Of a stretch of DNA of 64,000 bases, positions 33,216 through 41,281 are shown piece after piece. This DNA comes from CAYLLN01 sp964384375 (GTDB taxonomy: Bacteria > Planctomycetota > Planctomycetia > Pirellulales > Pirellulaceae), in the NCBI GenBank assembly GCA_964384375.1, contig CAYLLN010000005.1:1-64000 (forward strand). The letters run 5' to 3'. Every line of letters begins with the position of its first letter. Positions within the stretch are counted from its first letter, which is position 1. The position numbers were made by a program, and so were the translations under genes. The notes below the pieces were generated by a model, which saw only the letters and a list, made by a program, of their open reading frames with translations, did not search any database and was not told the origin of the DNA.

Positions 33216-34112
33216 CTACAGCCGCACCACCATCCCCGCCCCGGCGAAGAAATCGTCTGAGGCGTCGGAAAGGCCGACTCCCGCTCGCACGTCGAATTGC
33301 AGGTTGTTCGTCACGGGAAAGATGAAGCCGCCGTTGAAATAGTGCTGCGTCCGGGCGACGTCCGAGCCCGACGGAAAGAGCGCGAACCACTCGGTGTACG
33401 CCCCAACATGCTCGCCCAGCGTGTAGCCGATCGTCCACGATTGGGCCAGTTCGTGATAGATCTCGCCGTCGTCATCGACCGCCTTGTTGACCTGTGTGCT
33501 GCCGGCAGTCGAAAGCCAGTCGTTCACGTCCCAACCATAGAGCCAGCTCACGCCGGGGAGCACGATGTCGGCGGAGAACTCATCGTGACCTGTCGGCACG
33601 GTCCACTGCGGCATGATCGACATCTCAGGAAGGATTCCCTCCTGCGGCGTCAGCATGATCTTGAAGCCGAGATACAGATCCTCGCCGCCGGAGAAGTTGT
33701 TGAGCGGCAACGGATCGAAGTCTTCAGTGGCTGATACGTGGTTGTAGGCGATGCGGAATTCAAGCCAGTCGGCAAAGACGCCGATGCGCGTCAGCAGTTC
33801 GGGATACGAATGCTGGTGCGAGTGATTCGGCCCGTCGTCGTCGGCGATGTAGGTGTACCCCATTTCAAACTGCACGACGCCGCGGCCGACGGTGCTGCTC
33901 GCTTCGGTGAAGTCGGGCCGGTCCGAGGCGAGTGGCTCATCGGGACCGGGCGGTCCGCCGGTCGCGTCGCCATAGCTCCAGCGAAAGAGCGTCCCCGGCG
34001 GCTCGCAACACTGAATCCATTCTTCTTCCTGGGCGACAGCGGGTCGCGCAAGCGCGACCATTGCCAGCATTACCCCGACAGCAACGACAATGAGTGACAG
34101 GCGTTGGGACAT
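33216..34112 (-). CDS. Outer-membrane transporter, phenol-degradation MetA-like
   Basis: A 298-residue protein with a signal peptide ending about RPAVAQEEE. The mature sequence has SDRPDFTEASSTVGRGVVQFEMGYTYI, GVFADWLEFRIAYNHV, then alternating strand segments such as GFKIMLTPQEG, LPGVSWLYGWDVNDWLS and a final GVGLSDASDDFFAGAGMVVRL. This is the pattern of the putative outer-membrane transporter family named after phenol-degradation MetA. The substrate is unknown. Upstream of its ATG is an A/T-rich stretch with two near-identical TTTTTGAT blocks. Confidence 0.75.
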   Translation of the reverse strand: MSQRLSLIVVAVGVMLAMVALARPAVAQEEEWIQCCEPPGTLFRWSYGDATGGPPGPDEPLASDRPDFTEASSTVGRGVVQFEMGYTYIADDDGPNHSHQHSYPELLTRIGVFADWLEFRIAYNHVSATEDFDPLPLNNFSGGEDLYLGFKIMLTPQEGILPEMSIMPQWTVPTGHDEFSADIVLPGVSWLYGWDVNDWLSTAGSTQVNKAVDDDGEIYHELAQSWTIGYTLGEHVGAYTEWFALFPSGSDVARTQHYFNGGFIFPVTNNLQFDVRAGVGLSDASDDFFAGAGMVVRL

Positions 34113-34613
34113 GACTGGCTCACGACGGGAGACAAAAGGCTTCGAATGCTATTTTTGATCGACCAAAATCATTTTTTGATTCACAAAAAACACTGCGCGT
34201 GGCAATCTCTCTGCGGTACTGCGTATCTCCATCATCGACCAGTCTCGACAGGTTCCCCGAACTTCCCCGCTTCTTTGAAGGTCGCTTCCCGCGCCCCCGC
34301 TCGACGTTGCCACCCTTCACTGCCAGCCTCATCTCACTCTAGCGCAACTTCTTTTGCACCAACGTGTTATCGCGGCCACTGATAGGAGCCCATCACGGCA
34401 CGTTTTCGCATTGCCAGCACTCGTGCCCGCCGATAATGTTCCCGTCCACCTTCGCTGCCGCTCTACCCACTCTCGCGGCAGCCCAACATCGGCAAGGACG
34501 CTATGCAATCGACGCTTTCGCCCACTGCGGGCTTGCTCTCCGTCCCGCTCCCCTCCGCCCTGTCACTCGCCAGAGTACAATCGCTGGATCACACGATTCC
34601 GCCGCCCCCTCGT
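34113..34613. other. Intergenic region (501 bp) with AT-rich direct repeats
   Basis: Separates the divergent transporter and proB genes. The only structure I see is the direct-repeat block at 34151-34190. The rest is ordinary sequence. An in-frame upstream proB start at 34503 lies in it but is not preferred. Confidence 0.4.
34151..34190 (-). promoter_or_regulatory. TTTTTGAT direct repeats upstream of the transporter
   Basis: Two blocks, 34152-34168 (TTTTTGATCGACCAAAA) and 34172-34190 (TTTTTTGATTCACAAAAAA), share TTTTTGAT followed by an A-run, centred about 20 bp (two helical turns) apart. They lie 40-78 bases upstream of the transporter ATG in an otherwise GC-rich region, as expected for an operator or promoter. 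Confidence 0.4.
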
Positions 34614-35759
34614 ATGTCTGCCGAGCAGCTCCGCCAGCAAGTCGCCGATTTCGCCCACACGGTCGTGGTCAAAGTCGGCACGCGCGTGTTGACGCTCGCC
34701 GACGGCACGCTGAACCACGAGCGGATCGATCAGCTTGCCGAGGAAATCCACGCGATCAGTCAGGCGGGCCGCCGCGTGGTGCTCGTCAGCAGCGGCGCGG
34801 TCGGCGCGGGCGTCAGCCTGCTCGGCCTCAAATCGCGCCCGACCGATCTGGCCCGTCTGCAAGCCGTCGCCGCCGTCGGGCAGGGACATTTGATTCAGTG
34901 CTACGATCGCACATTTGCCAAGCATGGCCGCCGGGCCGCTCAAGTGCTGCTCACGCTCGAGGACGTGGACGATCGCATCCGCTATCTCAACGTCCGGAAC
35001 ACGCTCTCGTCGATCCTTGAATTCGGCGCGGTGCCGATCGTCAATGAAAACGACACTGTCAGCGTCGAAGAACTGAAGACCACCTTCGGCGACAACGACC
35101 GTCTCGCCGCCATGGTCACCAGCCTCATGCGGGCGCCGCTGCTCGTGGTACTGTCCGATATCGAAGGCTTGTACGACGGCGATCCGGCACTAAAGACCTC
35201 GCAACTTATCCCCACCGTCGAGAAGATCGACGAGAAGACGCTCAGCTTCGTTCGCGACCGCAAGACCGGCGTGAGCAAGGGGGGCATGGCGAGCAAGCTC
35301 GAAGCGGCTCGCATCGTCACCACGGCCGGCGAGAACGTCATCATCGCCAGCGGCCGTCGTCCCGACGTGCTCACGCGGATCATGGCGGGCGAAGTCGTCG
35401 GCACGCTCTTCCTTGCTCAGGGGAAGGGGATCAACACGTTCAAGCGCTGGCTCGGCTTCTCCGCCCAGGTCCGCGGGCGAATTCAGCTCGACGGCGGCGC
35501 TCGCAAGGCGATCGTCGAACAAGGCCGCAGCTTGCTCGCGGCCGGCATCGTGGGCACGCAGGGGGATTTCCAGAAAGGTGATGTCGTCGCCCTGTGCGAC
35601 AACGAAGGGAATGTCGTCGCCCGCGGCCTCTCGAACTACTCGTCGGCCGACGTCAATCGGATCAAGGGGCTCAAGTCTGACAAGATCGCCCAAGTCCTCG
35701 GCCTCGCGCCGTACGAAGAAGTCGTCCATCGCGACAATCTCGCGCTCGTCCGGAAGTAG
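34614..35759 (+). CDS. proB: Glutamate 5-kinase with PUA domain
   Basis: A 381-residue kinase that phosphorylates glutamate as the first step of proline synthesis. The ATG at 34614 is chosen because the domain begins at HTVVVKVGTRVL; the upstream start at 34503 adds 37 residues of doubtful coding. The amino-acid-kinase domain has VVLVSSGAVGAG, VPIVNENDTVS, FGDNDRLAAMV and GVSKGGMASKLEAA. The C-terminal PUA domain begins about residue 280 (GRIQLDGGARKAIVEQGRSLLAAGI) and ends YSSADVNRIKGLKSDKI. proA is not adjacent. A strong hairpin follows the stop codon at once. Confidence 0.97.
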   Translation: MSAEQLRQQVADFAHTVVVKVGTRVLTLADGTLNHERIDQLAEEIHAISQAGRRVVLVSSGAVGAGVSLLGLKSRPTDLARLQAVAAVGQGHLIQCYDRTFAKHGRRAAQVLLTLEDVDDRIRYLNVRNTLSSILEFGAVPIVNENDTVSVEELKTTFGDNDRLAAMVTSLMRAPLLVVLSDIEGLYDGDPALKTSQLIPTVEKIDEKTLSFVRDRKTGVSKGGMASKLEAARIVTTAGENVIIASGRRPDVLTRIMAGEVVGTLFLAQGKGINTFKRWLGFSAQVRGRIQLDGGARKAIVEQGRSLLAAGIVGTQGDFQKGDVVALCDNEGNVVARGLSNYSSADVNRIKGLKSDKIAQVLGLAPYEEVVHRDNLALVRK

Positions 35760-35781
35760 GTCCGGCCTGCCGGGCCGGACC
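35759..35781 (+). terminator. Hairpin terminator after proB
   Basis: GGTCCGGCC (35759-35767) and GGCCGGACC (35773-35781) form a perfect 9-bp stem with a 5-base loop, starting on the last base of the proB stop codon, followed by CTCTTCCCCT. There is no clean T run, but the stem is very stable. Confidence 0.7.
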
Positions 35782-36227
35782 TCTTCCCCTCAGGCCATGC
35801 CGGGTAGGCGTCCCGCCTGCCAATCATCGCGCGATTGGTGCTGCTGGATTCCTACAAATTCACCTTTGACATTCCTCTCCTGTCACCTTTTTGCGCTGCC
35901 TCCGTCCAGTATCAGCCGACCGCCATTTCATTCATACTTTTTGCCGCCTGTCAGCCGAATCGTCCCGTCCATAAACGCCATAAGTCATTTCACAAAGGCA
36001 ACTTGCGGCAACTGGTCATAACTCACCAGTATGAATTCTATGACTCCTGACAGCTTCCCACTCGGCTGACTGCCATCCACCCCAGTGAGCGAAATCAGTC
36101 TGAGATCAGTGACTTAACCAACTTGTAAAAGATCGCCCCGTGAACACAAACTCCGCGCGCACCACCGCCACTTTGGCAGGCTTCAGCGGCAGTGTACAAA
36201 CGCTGCAAACCTCGCGCCGGTGGTTGG
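35782..36227. other. Intergenic region (446 bp), no gene seen
   Basis: Follows the proB terminator. Base composition is less GC-rich than the flanks. Short ORFs here have no coding character, and no RNA or repeat was recognised. Confidence 0.35.
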
Positions 36228-36467
36228 TTACTGAGTGTCGCTGGGTGATCGGCGATCATCTTGCCCCGTACGTGGTTTTGGACTGCTAAGTTTCCATAGC
36301 ACGACTCCCGCCAGAGCGATTACCACCGGTATGATCGTCGCCCCGAAAACGTAAGCCGCCGCTTTCACGGGATTGTCGCGTGGAAAGTCCGGTGACATCA
36401 GGGCGTTGAATGACGAAGCGAAGCCAGCTAGCGCTAGCGCCCAACAAACCATTGCCGCCGTTCGCAT
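36228..36467 (-). CDS. Small membrane protein
   Basis: A 79-residue protein with two hydrophobic helices: AAMVCWALALAGFASSFNALM and AAYVFGATIIPVVIALAGVVLWKL, joined by a charged loop (SPDFPRDNPVK), and a polar tail. No family is recognised. It lies just downstream of a 30-residue membrane peptide on the same strand and next to the accessory cassette, in a region of mixed composition. Confidence 0.5.
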   Translation of the reverse strand: MRTAAMVCWALALAGFASSFNALMSPDFPRDNPVKAAAYVFGATIIPVVIALAGVVLWKLSSPKPRTGQDDRRSPSDTQ

Positions 36468-36500
36468 TGTCTATCCCTTGTCCGGTCGTGATGCCGAGCC

Positions 36501-36593
36501 CTAACTGCCCGCCTGCGTCAAAACCCACGCCACCACCAGCAAACCCAGCACCACGGCTGGCGTGTACTTCAGGATGCGGCGGACGGTGGGCAT
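36501..36593 (-). CDS. 30-residue single-helix peptide
   Basis: ATG at 36593, stop TAG at 36501-36503. The translation begins MPTVRRILKYTPAVVLGLL and continues into a hydrophobic helix ending WVLTQAGS. Basic residues followed by a single helix make this a recognisable N-terminal module of larger planctomycete membrane proteins, so it may be a genuine micro-peptide or the surviving start of a lost gene. Confidence 0.4.
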   Translation of the reverse strand: MPTVRRILKYTPAVVLGLLVVAWVLTQAGS

Positions 36594-36878
36594 GGCCCTG
36601 ATTGTAGCCGCGGGATGGCGCTAGGCTGCGGTGAACCGCTGAGCGCGGTTGGTGTCAAATGCGATAACTCCAATTGGTTACGAGGGTTGCGGCACAGCAA
36701 GTGGACGTAAGTGCTTGCGACTGCACGCTTTCCGCGTTGACAACGTTGCCAAAGCTGGCATAATTGGCACAGTGCCGTTCAAGGATGGGCAGGATGCGGC
36801 GCGACCACACAAACGGACATAGGGACACGAACGCGACAACGTAACCCGTTGCCGCGTTAAGTTTTTCTTGCGGTTGAA

Positions 36879-37292
36879 ATGCAGCTCGACTATGCACTAT
36901 TGGCCGACAAGGCCACGCTTACACACGACAAGAAACTAGTCGTGCTGGGTGGCGACATTGATTCTGTGACGGTGCGCGAGTTGCCGTCACTTGTACAGAT
37001 TACGCTAGTCGCGAAAACGGTATTCGGAAGAGACGAGCAGCGGGAGGGTCACACATTTGGGCTTGAATGTGTGACGCCAGATGGACAAGTGAAGCGGGTG
37101 TCCGAGGGAATTCCAATGGAAATAACTGGCACGCCCGAAGAAGGCAGGCTTCCGGCGGCTCGCGTAATTATCGACTTGGCGATTGTGTTTAGCGAGGCCG
37201 GTTCACACACCATTCGCCTGCTGCTTGATGGATCGGAAGCAAAGTCGTTCCCGTTTCGCGTGAAGCACGTTGTAGAAGCGGAGACAAAATAA
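36879..37292 (+). CDS. DUF6941-like protein
   Basis: A 137-residue soluble protein beginning MQLDYALLADKATLTHDKKLVVLGGDID. The beta-rich pattern (LVQITLVAKTVFGRDEQREGH, FGLECVTPDGQVKRV, then AARVIIDLAIVFSEAGSHTIRLLLDG and SFPFRVKHV) matches the DUF6941 family as I remember it, a small beta-sandwich of unknown function. Its TAA overlaps the ATG of the next ORF, and a MazF-like gene follows. Codon use is less GC-biased than in neighbouring housekeeping genes, suggesting acquired DNA. Confidence 0.65.
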   Translation: MQLDYALLADKATLTHDKKLVVLGGDIDSVTVRELPSLVQITLVAKTVFGRDEQREGHTFGLECVTPDGQVKRVSEGIPMEITGTPEEGRLPAARVIIDLAIVFSEAGSHTIRLLLDGSEAKSFPFRVKHVVEAETK

Positions 37293-37525
37293 TGGTTGCA
37301 TTGAATACCACATCGACGACGACGGTTTGGGGCTACACCAAGACTCAGGAGGTCGATGCGTTTTTGCGTGCACGTGAGGGCTACTTCGTGGCCCAGCAAC
37401 TTGTGGTGGATGATGCCGCAAGATTAGCAGCTGCGCAAATCCCGAATGACAAGCTGCTGGTCATTGGGCAAAAGTTTCGGCCACCACAATCGTGGTATGA
37501 CGCGGACGAGGAAAACCTGTTTTAG
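37292..37525 (+). CDS. Small protein upstream of a MazF-like gene, possible antitoxin
   Basis: A 77-residue protein: MVALNTTSTTTVWGYTKTQE, then VDAFLRAREGYFVAQQLVVDDAARLAAAQIPNDKLLVIGQ and the acidic aromatic tail FRPPQSWYDADEENLF. It overlaps the preceding gene by one base and ends 11 bases before the MazF-like ORF. Position, size and a flexible acidic C-terminus fit an antitoxin that wraps around a MazF dimer. No DNA-binding fold is recognisable, so that role is inference. Confidence 0.55.
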   Translation: MVALNTTSTTTVWGYTKTQEVDAFLRAREGYFVAQQLVVDDAARLAAAQIPNDKLLVIGQKFRPPQSWYDADEENLF

Positions 37526-37536
37526 CGGTCTGCCAC

Positions 37537-37890
37537 GTGGTTAGCCAAGGCAGTGTAATTCGTGCATGGGTACACGATCCACAGGGCGGCAATCCAAAGT
37601 TTCGTCCATTGGTCGTCATTACTCCGTCGCATGAAATCTCGGATAGTGGGGACGTTGCAGTTGTTGCCATCACTGGTGTGTTTCCCGATCCACCCAATGA
37701 TGACGAGATAGTATTGCCATTTCACCCCGGCGGGCAGGCTCGTAGCGGATTGACGAAGCGTTGTGTTGCGAAATGCCTCTGGCAGGAGGTTGTTCGGCTT
37801 GACGATGGCTATGAATTGAAGGGCCATCTGCCAACACACAAGGTATCCGAGATTCTGGAAAAAATAGCCGGCCTTAGCCGCGGATCGTGA
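37537..37890 (+). CDS. PemK/MazF-like protein
   Basis: A 117-residue protein from a GTG. GSVIRAWVHDPQGGNPKFRPLVVITP resembles the first strands of MazF/PemK toxins (G-x-I/V ... RP-x-VV). DVAVVAITGVFPDPPNDDEIVLPFHPGG and LTKRCVAKCLWQEVVRLDD follow the same strand order. MazF proteins are ribosome-independent RNA endonucleases, and whether this one keeps the catalytic residues is not certain. It is the last gene of a three-gene cassette with the DUF6941-like and 77-residue proteins. The cassette is bounded by small membrane ORFs. Confidence 0.6.
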   Translation: MVSQGSVIRAWVHDPQGGNPKFRPLVVITPSHEISDSGDVAVVAITGVFPDPPNDDEIVLPFHPGGQARSGLTKRCVAKCLWQEVVRLDDGYELKGHLPTHKVSEILEKIAGLSRGS

Positions 37891-37931
37891 ACCTCCGTGT
37901 TGCAGGCGAGGTCGCAGCAGCACCACCTGCG

Positions 37932-38078
37932 ATGCAATACCGCCTCCGCACGCTGATCGTTGCCACGGCCGTCCTCCCGCCTCTGATCGGCTTGGCCTGG
38001 TGGCTCAATCTGATGCCGCTGGTCGTGGCTTTGGCGATTTATGGAGTGCTCGTAACGGCGCTCCTGTGGACGTACTGA
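37932..38078 (+). CDS. Short YRLRTL-type membrane protein
   Basis: A 48-residue peptide, MQYRLRTLIVATAVLPPLIG, continuing through two short hydrophobic stretches to LLWTY. It shares the basic-RTL-hydrophobic opening with the protein at 13528-13728. The start could be 15 codons earlier (37887), overlapping the MazF-like stop. Function unknown. Confidence 0.45.
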   Translation: MQYRLRTLIVATAVLPPLIGLAWWLNLMPLVVALAIYGVLVTALLWTY

Positions 38079-38149
38079 ATGAAGTAAAGCGGCGGCTTGC
38101 CCACCCATCGCGCTTGTCCGCCAACGACCCTCGCGGCCATAATGCTCGC

Positions 38150-38791
38150 ATGTGGCCCGAAACCGATAAAACGCAGGAACTCCTCGCCGGGGCGAAGGAC
38201 GGCAATGCCGATGCCGTCAACCGGCTGATGGATCGGCATCGCGATTCGCTCCGGCGGATCGTGCAGCTTCGGCTCGATCAGAAGATTCAGCGGCGGATCG
38301 ACGTTTCCGATGTCGTGCAGGACGTGCTCGTCGAGGCGAACCGCCGGCTGGCCGACTATCTGAAGACCGGCGGGCAGATGCCGTTTCATCTCTGGCTGCG
38401 GCAGATCGCCCAGGACCGGATCATCGACGCCCACCGGCGGCATCGCGTAAGCGGCAAGCGGAGCGTCGATAAGGAGCGGCCGCTGGCGGTTCCGGCAGCC
38501 GACGATCACAGCACGATTCAGCTCGCCGCCCAGCTTTGCGACCGGGAGCTGACCCCCGCCGCCGCCGCCACGCAGGCCGAGCTGGCCAAAGCCGTCGAAG
38601 CAGCCATCGCCAAGCTTCCCGACCAGGACTGCGAAATCATCATCATGCGGCACTACGAGCAGCTCACCAACCAGGAGATCGCCACGGCCCTCGGCCTGAC
38701 CGAGCCCGCGGCGAGCATGCGGTACCTGCGAGCGATCCGGCGGCTGAAGGAGATGATGGTGAATCCGGAGAGCGTCATCGACGAACCGTAA
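38150..38791 (+). CDS. ECF-type sigma factor
   Basis: A 213-residue sigma-70 family protein from the ATG at 38150. The longer in-frame start at 38000 lacks support. Region 2 has LMDRHRDSLRRIVQLRLDQKIQRRIDVSDVVQDVLVEANRRL and PFHLWLRQIAQDRIIDAHRRH. Region 4 has LPDQDCEIIIMRHYEQLTNQEIATALGLTEPAASMRYLRAIRRLKEMM. No anti-sigma or kinase gene lies beside it. A SirB1-type gene follows 7 bases later, so cotranscription is likely. Confidence 0.9.
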   Translation: MWPETDKTQELLAGAKDGNADAVNRLMDRHRDSLRRIVQLRLDQKIQRRIDVSDVVQDVLVEANRRLADYLKTGGQMPFHLWLRQIAQDRIIDAHRRHRVSGKRSVDKERPLAVPAADDHSTIQLAAQLCDRELTPAAAATQAELAKAVEAAIAKLPDQDCEIIIMRHYEQLTNQEIATALGLTEPAASMRYLRAIRRLKEMMVNPESVIDEP

Positions 38792-38798
38792 TCCGCCT

Positions 38799-39755
38799 AT
38801 GTTTCGTTGCTGTTTCCTCATCGCCGTGTTCGGGCTGCTCGTGCCAGTCGCGGCGAGCGCACAGCCGGGAGCGGACGAGGCGTCGATCGCGCGCCTCATC
38901 GCGCAGCTCGATGCCGACACGTTCGACCTGCGGGAGCGGGCATCGCTCGAGCTGATCAAGATCGGTACGCCCGCGCTGCCGGCACTGGAAGCGGCTCGCA
39001 AGCACGAAAGTGCCGAGGTTCGCGGGAGGGCCAGGGCGCTCGTCGAGCAACTGACGAGCGGTGTGCGGCGGCGCGAGTTTCTGGAGTTTGCTTCCGCCCC
39101 CGACGAGCGGCTCGATCTGGAGCGAGGGATGTGGCTCATCGGCCGGATTCTCGATCCACAGCTCAAACAAGCGGAAACGAGCAAGCGGCTGGACGACTTG
39201 GCAACCCGCGTGCGCGAGCGACTGGGGAAGGGAATCGATCCGGCGAGCGCCGAACCGGAGAAGGTCGTCGCGGCGCTGCACCAAGTGCTCTTCGTCGAAG
39301 CCGGCTTCACGGGGAACAAGGACGACTACGGCAACCCCGACAATAGTTCGCTCGCGCGGGTGCTTGAAACGAAGAAAGGGCTGCCGATTTTGCTTTCGGA
39401 GTTGACCGTCGCCGTGGCACGCCGTGTGAAAGTGCCGATCGTGAACGTCCCTTTGACCGGCACGTATCTTGTAAAATACGACGGCCTCAAAGCGCCCGGT
39501 CTCTTCATCCCGGATGACATTTTTCTGCACCCGTTCGAGAACGGCCGGATCATCAAAGCCGCCGACATCGACCGCGAACTGCCGGGAAAGGACGCGACGG
39601 AGACTGCATCGGATGAGCCACGCTCGGTCCTCATCCGCGTGCTCGCGAACCTAACGACGGCGCTAGAGCGTTTTGAGAACGAACCTCAGCGGCAAGACCA
39701 ACTGCAGCAGGTGCGCGAGCTGAAGCAAATGCTGGAGGCGTACGCCCGCGAGTGA
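38799..39755 (+). CDS. SirB1-family transglutaminase-like protein with N-terminal HEAT-like segment
   Basis: A 318-residue protein with a signal peptide ending about AASAQPG. Residues 24-85 (IARLIAQLDADTFDLRERASLELIKIG, LPALEAARKHESAEVRGRARALVEQL) look like one HEAT-type repeat pair, common in secreted planctomycete proteins. The main domain is the SirB1/transglutaminase-core-2 type: LHQVLFVEAGFTGNKDDYGNPDNSSLARVLETKKGLPILLSEL and VNVPLTGTYLVKY. The Cys of active transglutaminases is not present in the expected place (SSLARVLETKKGLPI), consistent with a non-catalytic family. The sigma factor gene is 7 bases upstream. Confidence 0.8.
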   Translation: MFRCCFLIAVFGLLVPVAASAQPGADEASIARLIAQLDADTFDLRERASLELIKIGTPALPALEAARKHESAEVRGRARALVEQLTSGVRRREFLEFASAPDERLDLERGMWLIGRILDPQLKQAETSKRLDDLATRVRERLGKGIDPASAEPEKVVAALHQVLFVEAGFTGNKDDYGNPDNSSLARVLETKKGLPILLSELTVAVARRVKVPIVNVPLTGTYLVKYDGLKAPGLFIPDDIFLHPFENGRIIKAADIDRELPGKDATETASDEPRSVLIRVLANLTTALERFENEPQRQDQLQQVRELKQMLEAYARE

Positions 39756-39782
39756 TTAGGTTGGTAGCTAATCGATCATGTC

Positions 39783-40097
39783 CTATTGTGACAAGACCGA
39801 TTCCAAATCGCGGGAAGCATGCAGGATTCGGACGATTTCAAGCAAGGTTCCTCGCACTTTCATGAAGACGATGTACTGGCGAAATCCCTTCACGCGAGTC
39901 CATCGCAACTCTGCGAGCAGGGGATTGTCCGTCATCCACCGCGAACCCGGCGTTGGTATCGCTGCCTGCAAATCGATGGTGGCTTGCAGTTGTTCGCCGA
40001 AACGATCCGCAGCGGCGACATTATGAGCCGACAGATAGTCGTCGATCTCCTGTCCGTCCTGCTTGGCACGAGGCAGAACACGCACGACATACGTCAC
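39783..40097 (-). CDS. ParE/RelE-family toxin
   Basis: A 104-residue protein. The GTG at 40097 is preferred: the ParD stop and this start share GTGA, while the longer ORF to 40154 runs into ParD. VRVLPRAKQDGQEIDDYLSAHN, then FGEQLQATIDLQAAIPTPGSRW and LRWTRVKGFRQYIVFMKVRGTLLEIVRILHASRDLESVL, is the ParE fold, including the late R-I-L-H-A-S-R-D-L segment. ParE toxins inhibit gyrase, while RelE relatives cleave mRNA. The protein is intact. It forms a coupled module with the ParD-like gene. Confidence 0.88.
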   Translation of the reverse strand: MTYVVRVLPRAKQDGQEIDDYLSAHNVAAADRFGEQLQATIDLQAAIPTPGSRWMTDNPLLAELRWTRVKGFRQYIVFMKVRGTLLEIVRILHASRDLESVLSQ

Positions 40098-40354
40098 GGG
40101 TGGTCGGCTCCGCGGCGAGCATTCCGCCACTCTGCGCGGGTTTCTTCCCACCACTGCGGCGTGGCTTCTTCACCTTCACCCGATGCGATTCCCTCCAGCA
40201 GCAATTGATCGACTTGCTGGATCGCTGCTTTGCGCCGGGCGTCCTCAACGAGGCTTGCCAGGAATTCACTCGCGCTGGCGAACTCGCCGGCGGCGACCTG
40301 TTCGTCCACGAAGGTTGACGCAGAATCCGGAAGTCGGACGACGATTTCCGTCAT
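40094..40354 (-). CDS. ParD-like antitoxin
   Basis: An 86-residue protein from the ATG at 40354 (an in-frame ATG at 40378 is also possible). TEIVVRLPDSASTFVDEQVAAGEFASASEFLASLVEDARRKAA is the ribbon-helix-helix opening typical of ParD. The acidic C-terminal stretch GEGEEATPQWWEETRAEWRN should bind and neutralise the toxin. Its TGA overlaps the GTG of the ParE gene, so the pair is translationally coupled and probably autoregulated by the RHH domain. Confidence 0.85.
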   Translation of the reverse strand: MTEIVVRLPDSASTFVDEQVAAGEFASASEFLASLVEDARRKAAIQQVDQLLLEGIASGEGEEATPQWWEETRAEWRNARRGADHP

Positions 40355-40424
40355 AGTCCACCGCGAATCCAGAGACACGATCTTGCCACGTAGGCATTAT
40401 AAGTCGTCAGCGTCTGCGAAGCGA

Positions 40425-41246
40425 TCACGTTCGCAACCCCGCCTGTCGCATCAGTCGATCCGTTGCCGCGTACGCCTCCGCCACCCACTCGGTGATCTTG
40501 TCGGGCTCGGGCGAGTATTCCAGCTCGATCGAGATCGCGCCGTCGATGTTGAGTGCTTTGATCTCGCGCAAGTACGGCTCGAATGGGACCACGCCGCGGC
40601 CCGGCGGCAGGTCGCCGTGCTGCTTCCCGTCGCAATCGCTGATGTGGACGTGAATCGCTTTCCCTTTCAGCCGCCGCAGTTCCTCGGGCTTCACATCGGC
40701 CAGTAGCAGGTGCGAAATGTCGATGTTCGCCGCCACTGCAGGGTGATTCACGTTGTCTAAAAAGCGGGCCATCGAATCGACCGAGTTCACGAGCGAGAGC
40801 TTGAACGGCTCCAGTTCCAGAGCGATCTGCAAGCCGAGGTTAGCCGCGTAGTCCCCCAGGCGGCGACAGTTTTCGACCCCCATCCGCCACTGTTCGGCGG
40901 GCGGAATCACCTCCTGATTCCAGATGTACTCGCCCAGGACGAGCAGCACGTTCTTCGCCTCGTACTCGTACGCGAGGTCGAGGTATTTCTGCACTCGCTC
41001 GATGTGAAACCGCTGCACGCTCGGATTGAAATCGACCAGGCCCACCGCGACGCACGCGATCGACACGATCGGGAGGGCAAGCCGGTCGCACTCGTCCTTG
41101 ATGAGCCGCCGCTCGCGCACGTCGATATCGAGCGGATCGACGAAGATATCGACCGTGTCGAAGCCGAGTTCCTTCGTCTTCCGGAGTCCATAGACGGTCG
41201 GCTGGTTGGCTTGCACCCAGGCGGAGTTGATGAGGCCGAGTTTCAT
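40425..41246 (-). CDS. Sugar phosphate isomerase/epimerase (TIM barrel)
   Basis: A 273-residue protein of the AP-endonuclease-2-like TIM-barrel family. GFDTVDIFVDPLDI, LPIVSIACVAVGLVDF, GLQIALELEPFKLSL, VAANIDISHLL, AIHVHISDCDGKQHGDLPPG and GAISIELEYS are successive barrel strands, with Glu/Asp/His metal ligands in LELE, DISH, HIS and ELE. Members isomerise or epimerise free or phosphorylated sugars and are numerous in planctomycetes. The substrate cannot be read. It stands alone. Confidence 0.88.
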   Translation of the reverse strand: MKLGLINSAWVQANQPTVYGLRKTKELGFDTVDIFVDPLDIDVRERRLIKDECDRLALPIVSIACVAVGLVDFNPSVQRFHIERVQKYLDLAYEYEAKNVLLVLGEYIWNQEVIPPAEQWRMGVENCRRLGDYAANLGLQIALELEPFKLSLVNSVDSMARFLDNVNHPAVAANIDISHLLLADVKPEELRRLKGKAIHVHISDCDGKQHGDLPPGRGVVPFEPYLREIKALNIDGAISIELEYSPEPDKITEWVAEAYAATDRLMRQAGLRT

Positions 41247-41281
41247 GGGAGTCGAGAGGGATGGAGAGCCTTGATTGTCGT

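Noticed and set aside
34503..34613. N-terminal extension of ProB
   Set aside because: The 37 extra residues are Pro/Ser-rich without family match, and the kinase domain begins soon after the ATG at 34614.
35835..36050. 71-residue plus-strand ORF after proB
   Set aside because: It lies beyond a strong terminator, lacks a plausible ribosome site and shows no coding character.
36655..36897. 80-residue minus-strand ORF upstream of the DUF6941-like gene
   Set aside because: No hydrophobic or motif pattern, and it overlaps the cassette's first gene; probably chance.
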